A stretch of 28,513 bases of DNA from IMG/VR virus record IMGVR_UViG_3300025383_000943, positions 1 to 28,513 of that record, one strand, 5' to 3'. Below are positions 5,681 through 14,489 of the stretch, one piece after another (the stretch's first letter is position 1; the number at the start of each line of letters is the position of its first letter). The stretch is from a virus. Position numbers and translations under genes: made by a program. The notes beneath the pieces were generated by a model that saw nothing but the letters and a program-made list of their open reading frames with translations, was not told the origin of the DNA and searched no databases.

Positions 5681-7620
5681 TTTTTATTTTTATATAAGGT
5701 TCGCAACACATCTTTGATTAATGATTGTACAACAGGATCGGTAGGTGGCATCAGTGTCTTAGTGACCACACAATAGCCTATATCGTCCCAGTCTTTGTTT
5801 TCTACAGTTTCCAACCCGTCGCTTGGGGCAACTTGACTTATACGAGCCAACGCAGCACCGATCATAGGAGATACTTGATAAGTTTTGAATCTGTCCAGTG
5901 AGTCTACACGTTGTATTTGATTCTTTATAATTGTTCTACTTGCTTTAGCTGTTAATTCTTGCTTGACTGCAGCACCACTGGCTATTTCTTTTATATTAAT
6001 ACCGCCTACTAATCCAGCTGGATTATCGCTTAAATAATTCTTAATAACAGTTTCAGGTTTACGGCCCTTAAAACTCATTACACTAATAGTCAATACTGGT
6101 GCACCTTTGGTTCGCAAATAATTTACCAATGCGTTGGAATCAGCTGGAGTTTCTTTTTGACTACCTTGTGCTAACTTTGCCAATTTGGTCTTATATTCTT
6201 GCACATAAGCAGTGGGATCGCTGGCAATAATCATTGCACGTACAAATCTACCTACTACATTGGTAACACCTTTAAGATCTGCAAGATAGTTACCGCCTGC
6301 GTGGCGGAAACTGATGTACTTACCGTTGTAACTGATGCTGGCAGTATGAGCACCGGATACCGAATTGGCGATTGCATTCAATGCTTTAACATCAATTTTT
6401 GTAGTTTGTGCTGGACGACCGAACACATCCTTTTTGGTTTTCTTAACATCTACATCAGTTGACGGATTTGTTATTCCGGACAAACTCTTAAAAACACTGT
6501 TAGCATACCTATTGTTTTCGCGGCCAAAATATCTCAATACATACTCGTCACCTAAAAATACAGCCAATTTCAAAACATCTAATTTTTGTGGAATACTGAC
6601 ATTGATGTGTAGTCCAGTTGAATCATTTGTGTATAGGTTTAATTTTGAAGCAAGAGCATAGAATTTATTCAAAGCAGACATAGCATCTAATGCTGGCAGT
6701 GGAGGACTAACGATCTCAGCTGTTGAATCAGCTTCCTCGTCGGGATCTAGACTACCATCAGGTTCAATGTACCAGTCAGTGAGATTTTTCTTTGCCTGGT
6801 GATAATTTTGAAATACATTTACTTTTGATCCCATTGTGCTAGCAAGTGCAGGTTGTAGTACTCGTGCACCTTCTTGATAGTCGTCGTCTTCGTCATAGTC
6901 TTCGTCGTCGGAGGAATAATCGTCTAATTGCAAAGTGTCCCATACTATAGTTGGATCAAAGTTAAATTGCTTGCTAAATTCATAACCTATATTATTGTTG
7001 CCGGTTAACCATTGTAAAAATCCTGACCATACTTTGCTGTTGCCTGCAATTTGTCGAAGTTGGGATCCTAGTGTTTCAAGTTCGTTGTTATTGTTTTTTA
7101 TATATAACAAATAGCCAAACATTTTTGCAAATTCGAGTTGATCTGACAATTTTTTACTATCAAAACTAAAGCTACGATTGTTCTCGCGAATTCTATCCAC
7201 GGCCATATCTGAATATTTTTTACGTTGCTTAGGTGTAAGTTTATTGTATAATTCAATTATTCTAGGTAAAATACTTTCTGTATACGCAGGATATGCTTCT
7301 TCAGCAGTATTGAATCCCCTATAAGGCTTCTTAAACTTAAATATCCGATCAAACCATTCGGGACTGCGAGTAGCGCCGATGTTTACTTCCCAATAATCCG
7401 AGTCAGCAAATACTTCGTCAACCTCATCCACTGTTTTAGGAGCTTTTTCTGAGGGTTCTGCATTGGCTGCAGTACCTTTAATGGTTGCTTCAGGAATACA
7501 TACTTCAAATTCGAATCCAACTAATACACCGGCAGTATGCCCTTGCTCTACTGCTTGAGCAAAGGAAGTTGGGTCCATACGGACTTCGTCTACTTCTTGG
7601 CTAAATTCATTTAATCTCAT
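5677..7620 (-). CDS. Leader-tagged amidoligase-like (COOH-NH2 ligase fold) protein
   Basis: The 647-aa protein starts MRLNEFSQEVDE and then shows amidoligase-family features: GFEFEV (35-40), D-G-S (288-290) with E-I-V-S-P-P (302-307), and TGLHINVS (335-342). A later F-R-x-x-G-G-N-Y-L segment matches the paralogue upstream. Members of this glutamine-synthetase-like superfamily ligate amines to carboxylates using ATP, and many probably modify peptides or cell-wall components. A long acidic stretch (232-250) interrupts the domain. No Shine-Dalgarno sequence is evident before the ATG at 7620; the gene may be translated by coupling, 21 bases after the paralogue's stop. The leader suggests packaging in the capsid. 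The substrate is unknown. Confidence 0.7.
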   Translation of the reverse strand: MRLNEFSQEVDEVRMDPTSFAQAVEQGHTAGVLVGFEFEVCIPEATIKGTAANAEPSEKAPKTVDEVDEVFADSDYWEVNIGATRSPEWFDRIFKFKKPYRGFNTAEEAYPAYTESILPRIIELYNKLTPKQRKKYSDMAVDRIRENNRSFSFDSKKLSDQLEFAKMFGYLLYIKNNNNELETLGSQLRQIAGNSKVWSGFLQWLTGNNNIGYEFSKQFNFDPTIVWDTLQLDDYSSDDEDYDEDDDYQEGARVLQPALASTMGSKVNVFQNYHQAKKNLTDWYIEPDGSLDPDEEADSTAEIVSPPLPALDAMSALNKFYALASKLNLYTNDSTGLHINVSIPQKLDVLKLAVFLGDEYVLRYFGRENNRYANSVFKSLSGITNPSTDVDVKKTKKDVFGRPAQTTKIDVKALNAIANSVSGAHTASISYNGKYISFRHAGGNYLADLKGVTNVVGRFVRAMIIASDPTAYVQEYKTKLAKLAQGSQKETPADSNALVNYLRTKGAPVLTISVMSFKGRKPETVIKNYLSDNPAGLVGGINIKEIASGAAVKQELTAKASRTIIKNQIQRVDSLDRFKTYQVSPMIGAALARISQVAPSDGLETVENKDWDDIGYCVVTKTLMPPTDPVVQSLIKDVLRTLYKNKK

Positions 7621-7641
7621 AATATTACTTATCTATTATAA

Positions 7642-10113
7642 CTATGTCATTACCGGAACAACATTGAGTCCAGTGTGTGCATATTGCGGATTTTGTCTTA
7701 TCCAATCTCTGGCAACATTGTTGGCATCTGATTGCACATTGCCCACACCATTGAAACGATGCAGTTCAACACCATCACTGTTGATGATTTTCCACCAGCC
7801 GGTGAAGTTTCCTCCCCCAGCAGGTTGTCGAGTATTTGTATTGGTTGCTCGCTCAAGATTGTATTCTGCACCAGGATTTTCTTGTTGATATCGAGCTAAT
7901 CTAGCTATGGCTTCTTGATCTGTATCAGCCACGAATGTAGCTACAACAGAGGATGAGTCCATACCTCTGAAAATATTATATTGCCGACCAAAATTAACTG
8001 TTTGTTGTGTTGGAGTCTCTGTTGCTCTGTGTTCCAATCTATAAATGTCTGGATCTGTTACACCATTGGCATTGCACCATGACCATTTGATACTCTCTGC
8101 ATCATTTCTAGTTTCAGCATGGAATCTATATACCACTTCCCTATCTCTTGGACTCAGCACAACCCAGTTGCCACGGGGATCGCTAGGTGGCAGCGGTCTG
8201 GGAGAAGTAGTGCCTCTTACAGGTGCATTGTTCATGTTGACACCTGCTTGCCGATTACTGGGGTTGGCAAACAAATCAGCGGTTCGTAGGCCAGGATCAC
8301 TACGTCTAACCATCTCTCCAGCAATGTACGCACTGGGGGCCATTACATATCTAACAAAGTCAGGGTCGACTTCAGGACGCAAGGTAACCGCCCATTCAAT
8401 AGGTTTGGCCAGGTCATTGTAAGCATGTCGACCAAGGTTAGTCACTTCTGCAGATTTGATATAGTCAGGAGTTACTCCCCACTCTTTAGCTGCCAATGCC
8501 AGTGCTTCCTGTTCAGTACCAGCAACAACTTCTGCAGATTTATTAAGATGATCAACTCGCCACCAGAACTGCTCGCCTTGGCGTTTGATCTTGCGTTCTA
8601 GCTGAGCTTGTTTGACAAAACTGCGTAGAGCGGCTTTGGGCAGTTCTCCTGCCACATATCGGGCAAAATATTCAATGGTGCTTTTTTCGCCTGACGGTGC
8701 CAACAGTTTGTACAACTTTTTCAAATACTCTTGACGGAACTTTTCTGGATTGGTTGCGGCGTCAAGAGCAACAACAAAACGCAACATAGTATTTTCAATC
8801 TTGTTCTTGCCAGACTCAAGCTCTTTGAGCCAATCACCGCCGGGACTACGAAACTCTACATAACCATCTTTGACATTGGCACTGGTGTACTTGCTGGTTG
8901 ACATTACCCCTAATGCCTTACTGGCCAAATCGTTAAGATGACCTTTCATTTGGTTTAACAAGGGCTCAGCCAGACCAGTGTTGGTTTTTATTCTTCTCTG
9001 AACATTTTCCAATCCAGATGCACAATAGTTATTGCCAGCACGACCAAATTCATCCAACACATATTGGTCGCCCATTAATAACACTAGTTTAACATAGTCT
9101 AGTGTTCCACCTTTGCCGGTATCACTTGGCCCCCAACCAGGTACACTGACATTCATATGTAGGCCGGTACTCTCATTGGTATAACAGCCAGTTTCTTTCA
9201 TCCAGGTTTGAATCTTTTTCAAATCTGTAAATAATTCTTCTATAGGCATTGCAGGACTAACAAACTCTAATCCTGCATCAGCTGAATCATCGGGCTCACT
9301 TAAACTACCATCTGTTTCGACTATATAGAACTGATTGTTAGCATCGGGACGTTTTTTTACACTGTGATAACTGCCGCCGGCCTTGCAAGGTTTCCCCACT
9401 GCTTGACCGAATGCTTCAGCAACTTCTTCGATAGTAACAGTGCCACCTGAGTCAGGTTGAGTCCAGTAAGGCCAAGAGATGTCGCCGTCACCGTAGTATC
9501 TCATGGCATCATCCATATCACGGACACCTTCTTCACTTAACCAATCTTCATCGCTAAAATCATTTTCGTGTTCTTCACGGAATTCTTCATAGGCATTGTG
9601 TTTGCTATCGTCGTCTTCGCCCCAAAGATAGTTAGCATAGTCCAAGATGTCCTGCTTGCCAGGAGTGTAATCATCATCGAGATCTTTGCCAGCAACTTTG
9701 CCTAGCCACTCTTTGATGTCTACTTCGTCGATATTGTTAGCCACCCACGTGACATAAAATTCAAATCCATCCTCGTCCCATAATTCAGAGACCTTGTTGT
9801 CACGCCACTCAAAGTACGCTTCTTCCATCCTTGACTGGAACTCTTGTATTTGTCTGCGACCATTATAATCGCCATCGTGGAAAAAGTCCGCAATTTGTTG
9901 TATGTCGTAAGCTGACTCGTTGTATTCGTAGTCAGGTTCTTGCTCAAAATAGTCGTCGGAATCTCTTTCTGTGTCAGGCACATACATCTCAAATTCCATA
10001 CCTGCACGGGCATCTATTTTAGAAGCCATGGCACGTAAGCTGCTGGGACTCATTGCAATTTCGTCTAATTGCTCGTCTTCTTTTATTAGTTTTTTAACTT
10101 CTTTAATGCGCAT
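7642..10113 (-). CDS. Leader-tagged amidoligase-like protein with four C-terminal repeats
   Basis: I start this 823-aa protein at ATG 10111-10113 (MRIKEVKKLIKEDEQLDE). A longer frame from 10221 would run through a terminator and into the nuclease gene. Amidoligase features: GMEFEM (38-43), D-G-S (268-270), E-F-V-S-P (283-287), STGLHMNVS (315-323) and V-E-F-R-S-P-G-G-D-W-L (419-429). The order is the same as in the 647-aa paralogue. The C-terminus holds four diverged repeats of about 45-55 residues (about 517-560, 649-698, 711-757, 772-823), each W/Y-x-I/V, then a hydrophobic strand and an Ala-rich helix. These may bind a partner or surface. The leader offers I-K-E and L-D-E sites for a prohead-type protease. 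There is no Shine-Dalgarno sequence; CTAAATAC lies 3 nt before the ATG. Confidence 0.7.
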   Translation of the reverse strand: MRIKEVKKLIKEDEQLDEIAMSPSSLRAMASKIDARAGMEFEMYVPDTERDSDDYFEQEPDYEYNESAYDIQQIADFFHDGDYNGRRQIQEFQSRMEEAYFEWRDNKVSELWDEDGFEFYVTWVANNIDEVDIKEWLGKVAGKDLDDDYTPGKQDILDYANYLWGEDDDSKHNAYEEFREEHENDFSDEDWLSEEGVRDMDDAMRYYGDGDISWPYWTQPDSGGTVTIEEVAEAFGQAVGKPCKAGGSYHSVKKRPDANNQFYIVETDGSLSEPDDSADAGLEFVSPAMPIEELFTDLKKIQTWMKETGCYTNESTGLHMNVSVPGWGPSDTGKGGTLDYVKLVLLMGDQYVLDEFGRAGNNYCASGLENVQRRIKTNTGLAEPLLNQMKGHLNDLASKALGVMSTSKYTSANVKDGYVEFRSPGGDWLKELESGKNKIENTMLRFVVALDAATNPEKFRQEYLKKLYKLLAPSGEKSTIEYFARYVAGELPKAALRSFVKQAQLERKIKRQGEQFWWRVDHLNKSAEVVAGTEQEALALAAKEWGVTPDYIKSAEVTNLGRHAYNDLAKPIEWAVTLRPEVDPDFVRYVMAPSAYIAGEMVRRSDPGLRTADLFANPSNRQAGVNMNNAPVRGTTSPRPLPPSDPRGNWVVLSPRDREVVYRFHAETRNDAESIKWSWCNANGVTDPDIYRLEHRATETPTQQTVNFGRQYNIFRGMDSSSVVATFVADTDQEAIARLARYQQENPGAEYNLERATNTNTRQPAGGGNFTGWWKIINSDGVELHRFNGVGNVQSDANNVARDWIRQNPQYAHTGLNVVPVMT

Positions 10114-10132
10114 TTTGTATTTAGCAGTCAAC

Positions 10133-10155
10133 AAAAAAGGACCGTCTGGTCCTTT
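10133..10155 (-). terminator. Rho-independent terminator after the secreted nuclease gene
   Basis: Minus strand: an 8-bp perfect stem (AAAGGACC/GGTCCTTT) with loop AGAC, ending in a run of six T. It lies between the nuclease stop (10178) and the amidoligase ATG (10113), which supports the later amidoligase start. Confidence 0.85.
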
Positions 10156-10177
10156 AATGTAATACCAGTGTACGATA

Positions 10178-10999
10178 TTAATCGTCTGATGCACCGGCAC
10201 CGCATTTAGCACGTTTTGCATTGGTCAATTTACCAAAGTCTACGGGCCATTCTTTGCCTGGTTGTAGCTCTACTGCTCCTGCAGGGAAAGCATACTTAAC
10301 ACCACCTTGTTGCTCAATTTGTGCAATAGGAAGTCTGAATTTAGTTAAATCATTGCCCAAGTTAGGATATGGTGCAACGTGTGGGAACATCCAACCAGCG
10401 ATTTCTTTAGTTTGATTGTTGATAACGATCTTGTAAAAAGCGTGGGGAACAACTACACCTTTGCCAATGGTTTTGTCGCCAGCAGCATAAACGCCACCGC
10501 TAACAATGGTATAGCTTTGGTTTAATTGTACAGTCCATCCACGTACTGAAGTTTCTAATAACTTCCAAATACCACGATTGAGTGATCCAGCTTGTGGGCT
10601 CATATTGGTCATTAGGAATGATTCATACTCTACTTGTGGATCCCAGCTAAGGTCGCCATCTGGGGCCATATGTCCTTTGTCGTAGCCTGTTGCGGCATAG
10701 TCTTGTGGTGTAGCACCGCCTGGAACTGATTGATCAGCTGCAAAAGCGTTAGTACGTGCAACACAGCCCAATGCGTTAGGTGGTGTTAGTTCATACATAA
10801 CAAACTCTGGCAACTTAGCAGTTGCATCGTAGCCTACCAAATAGGCCTGACGGCAAATTGGCTGGATTGGTTTTGCTGATTCTGGAAATCCGTAAGGAGC
10901 GTGTACTTGACAAGCAGCCACAGGATTTGGAGCACGTTGTGTCCAAGCAAATGAGTTTACGGTGACAAGCACCAATAATAGTGCGAATAGTTTTTTCAT
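10178..10999 (-). CDS. Secreted DNA/RNA non-specific endonuclease (NucA/Serratia nuclease family)
   Basis: The 273-aa protein begins with a Sec signal peptide (MKKLFALLLVLVTVNSFAW, cleavage near residue 18). It carries the family active site D-K-G-H110-M-A-P (107-113). The metal-site region follows: N132 in M-T-N-M and N141-R-G-I-W with E149. This beta-beta-alpha-metal family cuts single- and double-stranded DNA and RNA. Export would place it in the periplasm or outside the cell, where it could destroy incoming DNA of competing phages or scavenge nucleotides; both roles are inference. AAGGG precedes the ATG. The gene lies 33 bases after the aldolase stop, probably as the last gene of that operon, and ends at a strong terminator. 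Confidence 0.88.
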   Translation of the reverse strand: MKKLFALLLVLVTVNSFAWTQRAPNPVAACQVHAPYGFPESAKPIQPICRQAYLVGYDATAKLPEFVMYELTPPNALGCVARTNAFAADQSVPGGATPQDYAATGYDKGHMAPDGDLSWDPQVEYESFLMTNMSPQAGSLNRGIWKLLETSVRGWTVQLNQSYTIVSGGVYAAGDKTIGKGVVVPHAFYKIVINNQTKEIAGWMFPHVAPYPNLGNDLTKFRLPIAQIEQQGGVKYAFPAGAVELQPGKEWPVDFGKLTNAKRAKCGAGASDD

Positions 11000-11032
11000 T
11001 GAAATACCCTTATAAAAAATATGTAATATTAT

Positions 11033-12010
11033 TTAGTATAGATTTGTGTAGTATAAATCTAAACAAGATTCTATGTTTTCCTGTACAGCTTTGATTACAT
11101 CGCATTCCAAGCTCAAACGTTCTTCAAGCTCGTTATACTCTGCAGAGTTAAACAAGTAATGTCCAGCTACTTTGACTCTAAGATCTGCATCTGCAGATTC
11201 AGTCCACTTGGTCCATTTACCACTGTCGATTACACGTTGGCGAAACTCTGAAGAATCTACATCGTGCTCTTGAGCCAGGCTCAATACAGTATTAGTTTGA
11301 ATAACACCCAACTGCGGTGCAATATTCAGTGCGTGTACACCTGCTGATCTACGTAGTGCAATTTCTTCCGCAGTCAAATAGTCTGCATTGTGTTCTTTAA
11401 GACCCACTCCTGCAACATCTGCATAATCAACCAACTTGAGTACAGTGTCGTATTCAAACGAACCTGCTTGACGATCTTCGTAGGTCAAACTGCCTGTTTG
11501 TGCTACCACAAATCGCATATTGGGGAAATGTTTGGCAAAGTCTACGTCGTCTTTGTATTTTTGTACTCCGGCAGCAACTCCTACATTTTCCTCGGTACCA
11601 AACTCAAATTGAATCTGCGGATTCACCATCAGTGCAAATTTGATTAATTCTTCTGCAGTGGCGTATCCGTTGCTACAACGACTGGTGTCAATGTGTATGA
11701 GATCAAATCCTGCTTCAATATCCGCAGCAATGGTTCTCTTGGTTGCTTTAACTGCATCACTTTCTGACAGCGATTTTTCACTGTCTAAAAAGTAAGGACC
11801 GCAGTGATCTCTGCACAACATAAGGTACGGACTACGCAGTGGTGCCAGTTGTTGAGCCAGCTCTGCAGTAGTCATAACATATCCGCTGGCAGCATCAACT
11901 TGGTTTCTGCTGGCAATAAACATCAATGGTCGTTGTTTATCTCTAGCATACTTGGCCAGTATGTCGTTAATTAATGGGCTCATTGGCCCAAATCCTAATT
12001 TGAATTCCAT
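11033..12010 (-). CDS. GatZ/KbaZ-like class II aldolase family protein
   Basis: From ATG 12008-12010 (MEFKLGFGPMS) the product has 325 aa; a longer frame to 12040 only deepens the overlap with the phosphatase gene. Segments match the tagatose-bisphosphate aldolase GatZ/KbaZ family in order: RPLMFIASRNQVD, L-C-R-D-H-C-G-P, AGFDLIHIDTS, F-G-T-E-E-N-V, V-V-A-Q-T-G, and L-K-E-H-N-A-D-Y. In E. coli these proteins are called non-catalytic subunits of a TIM-barrel aldolase. Here it ends a four-gene sugar cassette with a phosphatase, a nucleotidyltransferase-kinase and a cupin. It may make or split a phosphorylated keto-sugar precursor; the actual substrate cannot be read. Confidence 0.72.
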   Translation of the reverse strand: MEFKLGFGPMSPLINDILAKYARDKQRPLMFIASRNQVDAASGYVMTTAELAQQLAPLRSPYLMLCRDHCGPYFLDSEKSLSESDAVKATKRTIAADIEAGFDLIHIDTSRCSNGYATAEELIKFALMVNPQIQFEFGTEENVGVAAGVQKYKDDVDFAKHFPNMRFVVAQTGSLTYEDRQAGSFEYDTVLKLVDYADVAGVGLKEHNADYLTAEEIALRRSAGVHALNIAPQLGVIQTNTVLSLAQEHDVDSSEFRQRVIDSGKWTKWTESADADLRVKVAGHYLFNSAEYNELEERLSLECDVIKAVQENIESCLDLYYTNLY

Positions 12011-12462
12011 ATCTCTAATCTTTCTAGTATGTGCATACAAGCATCCATTACTGCGCCGTGTCCACCTGCACTAGGTGTAACAAAGTTAGCAGCTTTGCGT
12101 GCTTCTATTCTTGCTTGTGCGGGAGCTATTCCATAAAATACTGCGTTGAGTACTGCAGCATCGTAGTAACCGTCTCCCATGTATATAGTCTTTGAAAAAT
12201 CAAATCCTTTAACAAATTCAAATCTTGTTGCTTCGGGTACCAAGGTTAATTCAAATCCCATATGATCAACGATACGACTTTTGCTTATGTCCCAACCTGC
12301 ACGGTCAGCACTGATAAATTGTATGTTTAATTTATCTTTAAGCATCTTAAGGCCGTCGTGATCATAATTACCAAAGGCTTTGAAGGGTTTGCCTTCAACT
12401 CCCCAGTAGATAACACCGTCATTCAACACACCGTCTACGTCTAGTATAAAATTTTCAATCAT
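11995..12462 (-). CDS. KdsC-like HAD-family sugar phosphatase
   Basis: The 155-aa protein has the cap-less HAD layout of KDO-8-phosphate phosphatase KdsC: D8-V-D10-G-V-L-N-D, S51-A-D-R in motif II, a lysine near 85, and G-D97-G-Y-Y-D101 in motif IV. D8 would be the phospho-acceptor nucleophile and D10 the general acid. KdsC-like enzymes dephosphorylate 2-keto-3-deoxy sugar phosphates before nucleotide activation. The gene overlaps the upstream nucleotidyltransferase-kinase by ATGA and the downstream aldolase by 16 bases, so it is part of a coupled sugar pathway. Confidence 0.82.
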   Translation of the reverse strand: MIENFILDVDGVLNDGVIYWGVEGKPFKAFGNYDHDGLKMLKDKLNIQFISADRAGWDISKSRIVDHMGFELTLVPEATRFEFVKGFDFSKTIYMGDGYYDAAVLNAVFYGIAPAQARIEARKAANFVTPSAGGHGAVMDACMHILERLEIWNSN

Positions 12463-14006
12463 TTTAATACTCTGCTAAAATGCAATTGCGACAATGCCAC
12501 TAGAAATTTATCAAAAGGTGCTTCGTGCAATGGACTCATATTCAAGTAGATAATAGGCACCAAGGTTATTACTTTTTGCCAATCCAATCCTTGTTTAATT
12601 ACCCACGCTTTTAGTATTTCTTGGTAAACTTCAGCATTGTCAATGCTAGGTACAGAAATGGTACAACGGTCATTGACTTCTTCGTAGCCAATCAAATCTT
12701 GTTTAACTGCTTTATAACTGAGCCACAGGCCACCCAACATCTTGGCCAAGTCATAGTATAAATCACCGTAGATGTTGCCAGCAAAGTCTGTACGCCAATC
12801 AATAGCAGTAAACTGTTGTGTTGCAGCATCGTAAATGGTATTGTCAAAGTGTAGATCACCGTGGATAAATCGCCACTCGGTAGAAGTACACAACCATTTC
12901 CAATCAATCTTGCTCAAGTAAGTGTCAATGTTTTCCACAGGATATCCATTTACTTCTGTGCACTCACTCCAGTCACTGTACTTGATTCGCAATTGATCAA
13001 CTCGATCCATTGTTTTGTCATAGTAAAAATTACGGCAACTGCTGTAGATGTTTTTCTCGTCCAAGTCAAAAGGAGCGACCCATAATTTAGTTTCGCACCA
13101 ATCTAACATTGCACGGTAAACATTGGGTGTGTACTGATTGTAAACAATATCACCCACTGCATAGTCGTGTATTAAGAAGTTGCCCACAGCCTGTACATTA
13201 CCGGGCATACACTGACTGTTTTTGCCAGCACGTGCCCAACGACGAGTAGCGTGTTCTTCTTTGGTAAAGTATTTGACAATCTTGCCGTTGTCGTGATAAA
13301 ACAATTCGTCAGGCTTGGGAAAGCTGATCTCTGGAAGTTCTACGCTTAATTCCTGCCACTTTTCATAAGTGCCAAAGTCCAACCAGTTTTTAACTGTGTG
13401 TGCTTTAAGCTCTAGTCCAGGAAAACCTTCAAAAGTGTCTTTGGCACCAACACGTTGTAGATTGTTTAAGTATTCGTCATCCTTGGCATACATAAGTCCA
13501 ATGAATGCATCTACTGCTCTTGGGCTGGCAATTTTATTTTTAACATCCACAATATCGTCGCCATCTCTGGTGACCCAACAGTAGTCTTGACTGATAGTAC
13601 TGTCTACAGGATACACACCAATCCAGTTATGATCCATACGGCTGGTATAGTCAAAGTCAAATAGTGTGTCGCAGGCCAACCAAAGGAATCCACCTTTAAG
13701 GTGTTCTGCACAATGTTGAATTGTGGTTGCTGGTCCAGTGTTGCCTTCTGAATAGTCTGGAATGTCTACGAACACAATGTTCTTTTCACTGTGTACATTG
13801 CCCACATAGTCTTTGACCTGTTGCCCCATATGCCCACAACCAATTACAAATTTTGTATCTGTGGGAAACTTATCAATGATATGGCTGATAAGAGGTTTGT
13901 TGTCGTAGGGTATAAGACCTTTGTTAACCATTCTGCTGAACGGTCCCATTCTTCTTCCATACCCTGCACTTAATATTAATACTGTTAAGGGTTTATTTGT
14001 GTTCAC
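12459..14006 (-). CDS. Fusion of sugar nucleotidyltransferase and choline/aminoglycoside-kinase-like domain
   Basis: The 515-aa protein has two domains. Residues 7-225 form a nucleotidyltransferase: L-S-A-G-Y-G-R-R-M-G-P (12-22), N-K-G, and a metal-site aspartate in L-A-C-D-T (110-114). Residues about 235-515 form an APH/choline-kinase-like phosphotransferase: I-H-G-D-L-H-F-D-N (381-389) is the catalytic loop and I-D-W-R (402-405) the metal-binding motif, then G-D-L-Y-Y-D-L-A-K. The pairing recalls LicC plus LicA, which activate and phosphorylate choline, but sequence alone does not show whether the substrate is choline or a sugar. It likely phosphorylates and then nucleotide-activates one metabolite. 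It overlaps the cupin gene by 14 bases. Confidence 0.78.
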   Translation of the reverse strand: MNTNKPLTVLILSAGYGRRMGPFSRMVNKGLIPYDNKPLISHIIDKFPTDTKFVIGCGHMGQQVKDYVGNVHSEKNIVFVDIPDYSEGNTGPATTIQHCAEHLKGGFLWLACDTLFDFDYTSRMDHNWIGVYPVDSTISQDYCWVTRDGDDIVDVKNKIASPRAVDAFIGLMYAKDDEYLNNLQRVGAKDTFEGFPGLELKAHTVKNWLDFGTYEKWQELSVELPEISFPKPDELFYHDNGKIVKYFTKEEHATRRWARAGKNSQCMPGNVQAVGNFLIHDYAVGDIVYNQYTPNVYRAMLDWCETKLWVAPFDLDEKNIYSSCRNFYYDKTMDRVDQLRIKYSDWSECTEVNGYPVENIDTYLSKIDWKWLCTSTEWRFIHGDLHFDNTIYDAATQQFTAIDWRTDFAGNIYGDLYYDLAKMLGGLWLSYKAVKQDLIGYEEVNDRCTISVPSIDNAEVYQEILKAWVIKQGLDWQKVITLVPIIYLNMSPLHEAPFDKFLVALSQLHFSRVLK

Positions 14007-14466
14007 TGTCTATTCTACCGTGGGTTCTATTTTGATCGTCTTGCAATCTGATTACATCGTCTAATTCGGTTGTACTGGCTTCCACGTACATAAGATCTGT
14101 GGAGGCAATCATTCGGTGTACAGTGCCAGGTGGTGTGTCAAATGTTGCTCCTGGTACAAGATCAATTGACTTGAGATTGCCCAGTATTTCGTTAACTTGA
14201 TCTTGTGTGATCTCACCACGCTCGTAGGCTTCGCAGTCGAAAAATTCTTCGCCGTGTAACAATGTACCGGTACCTTGCAATATCAGTATAGTTTCACTTT
14301 TTTGTTTGTGTGCTTGAATGCTGGTGCGTTGGCCAGCTTTGAGTAGTAGTGTTTTCAACACGTAAGGATAAACATCAGATCCTGCTTGAATCCAACGTTC
14401 TTCTCCCCAAGGTTTAACTACAGTTTTGACCTCGCTAATAGGTCTATAGTCGATTCTAGATGTCAT
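13993..14466 (-). CDS. Cupin protein, mannose-6-phosphate isomerase type II-like
   Basis: This 157-aa single-domain cupin has V-K-P-W-G-E-E at 17-23, the usual opening of the C-terminal isomerase domain of bifunctional ManC/WbpW enzymes. It then has Q-A-H-K-Q-K-S-E (51-58) with metal-ligand candidates and P-P-G-T-V-H-R (111-117) in the second cupin motif. Stand-alone forms of this cupin occur in sugar-nucleotide clusters. It is the first gene of the cassette running to the aldolase, and a late-type octamer (GATAAATA) lies 24 bases upstream. Activity as an isomerase is plausible but not certain, as small cupins often differ in function. Confidence 0.72.
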   Translation of the reverse strand: MTSRIDYRPISEVKTVVKPWGEERWIQAGSDVYPYVLKTLLLKAGQRTSIQAHKQKSETILILQGTGTLLHGEEFFDCEAYERGEITQDQVNEILGNLKSIDLVPGATFDTPPGTVHRMIASTDLMYVEASTTELDDVIRLQDDQNRTHGRIDSEHK

Positions 14467-14489
14467 ATATGAGTTGATAAATGTCTAAA

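Noticed and set aside
10114-10221. N-terminal extension of the amidoligase gene from 10221
   Set aside because: It would run through a strong terminator (10133-10155) and overlap the nuclease gene. The start at 10113 gives a leader like those of its neighbours.
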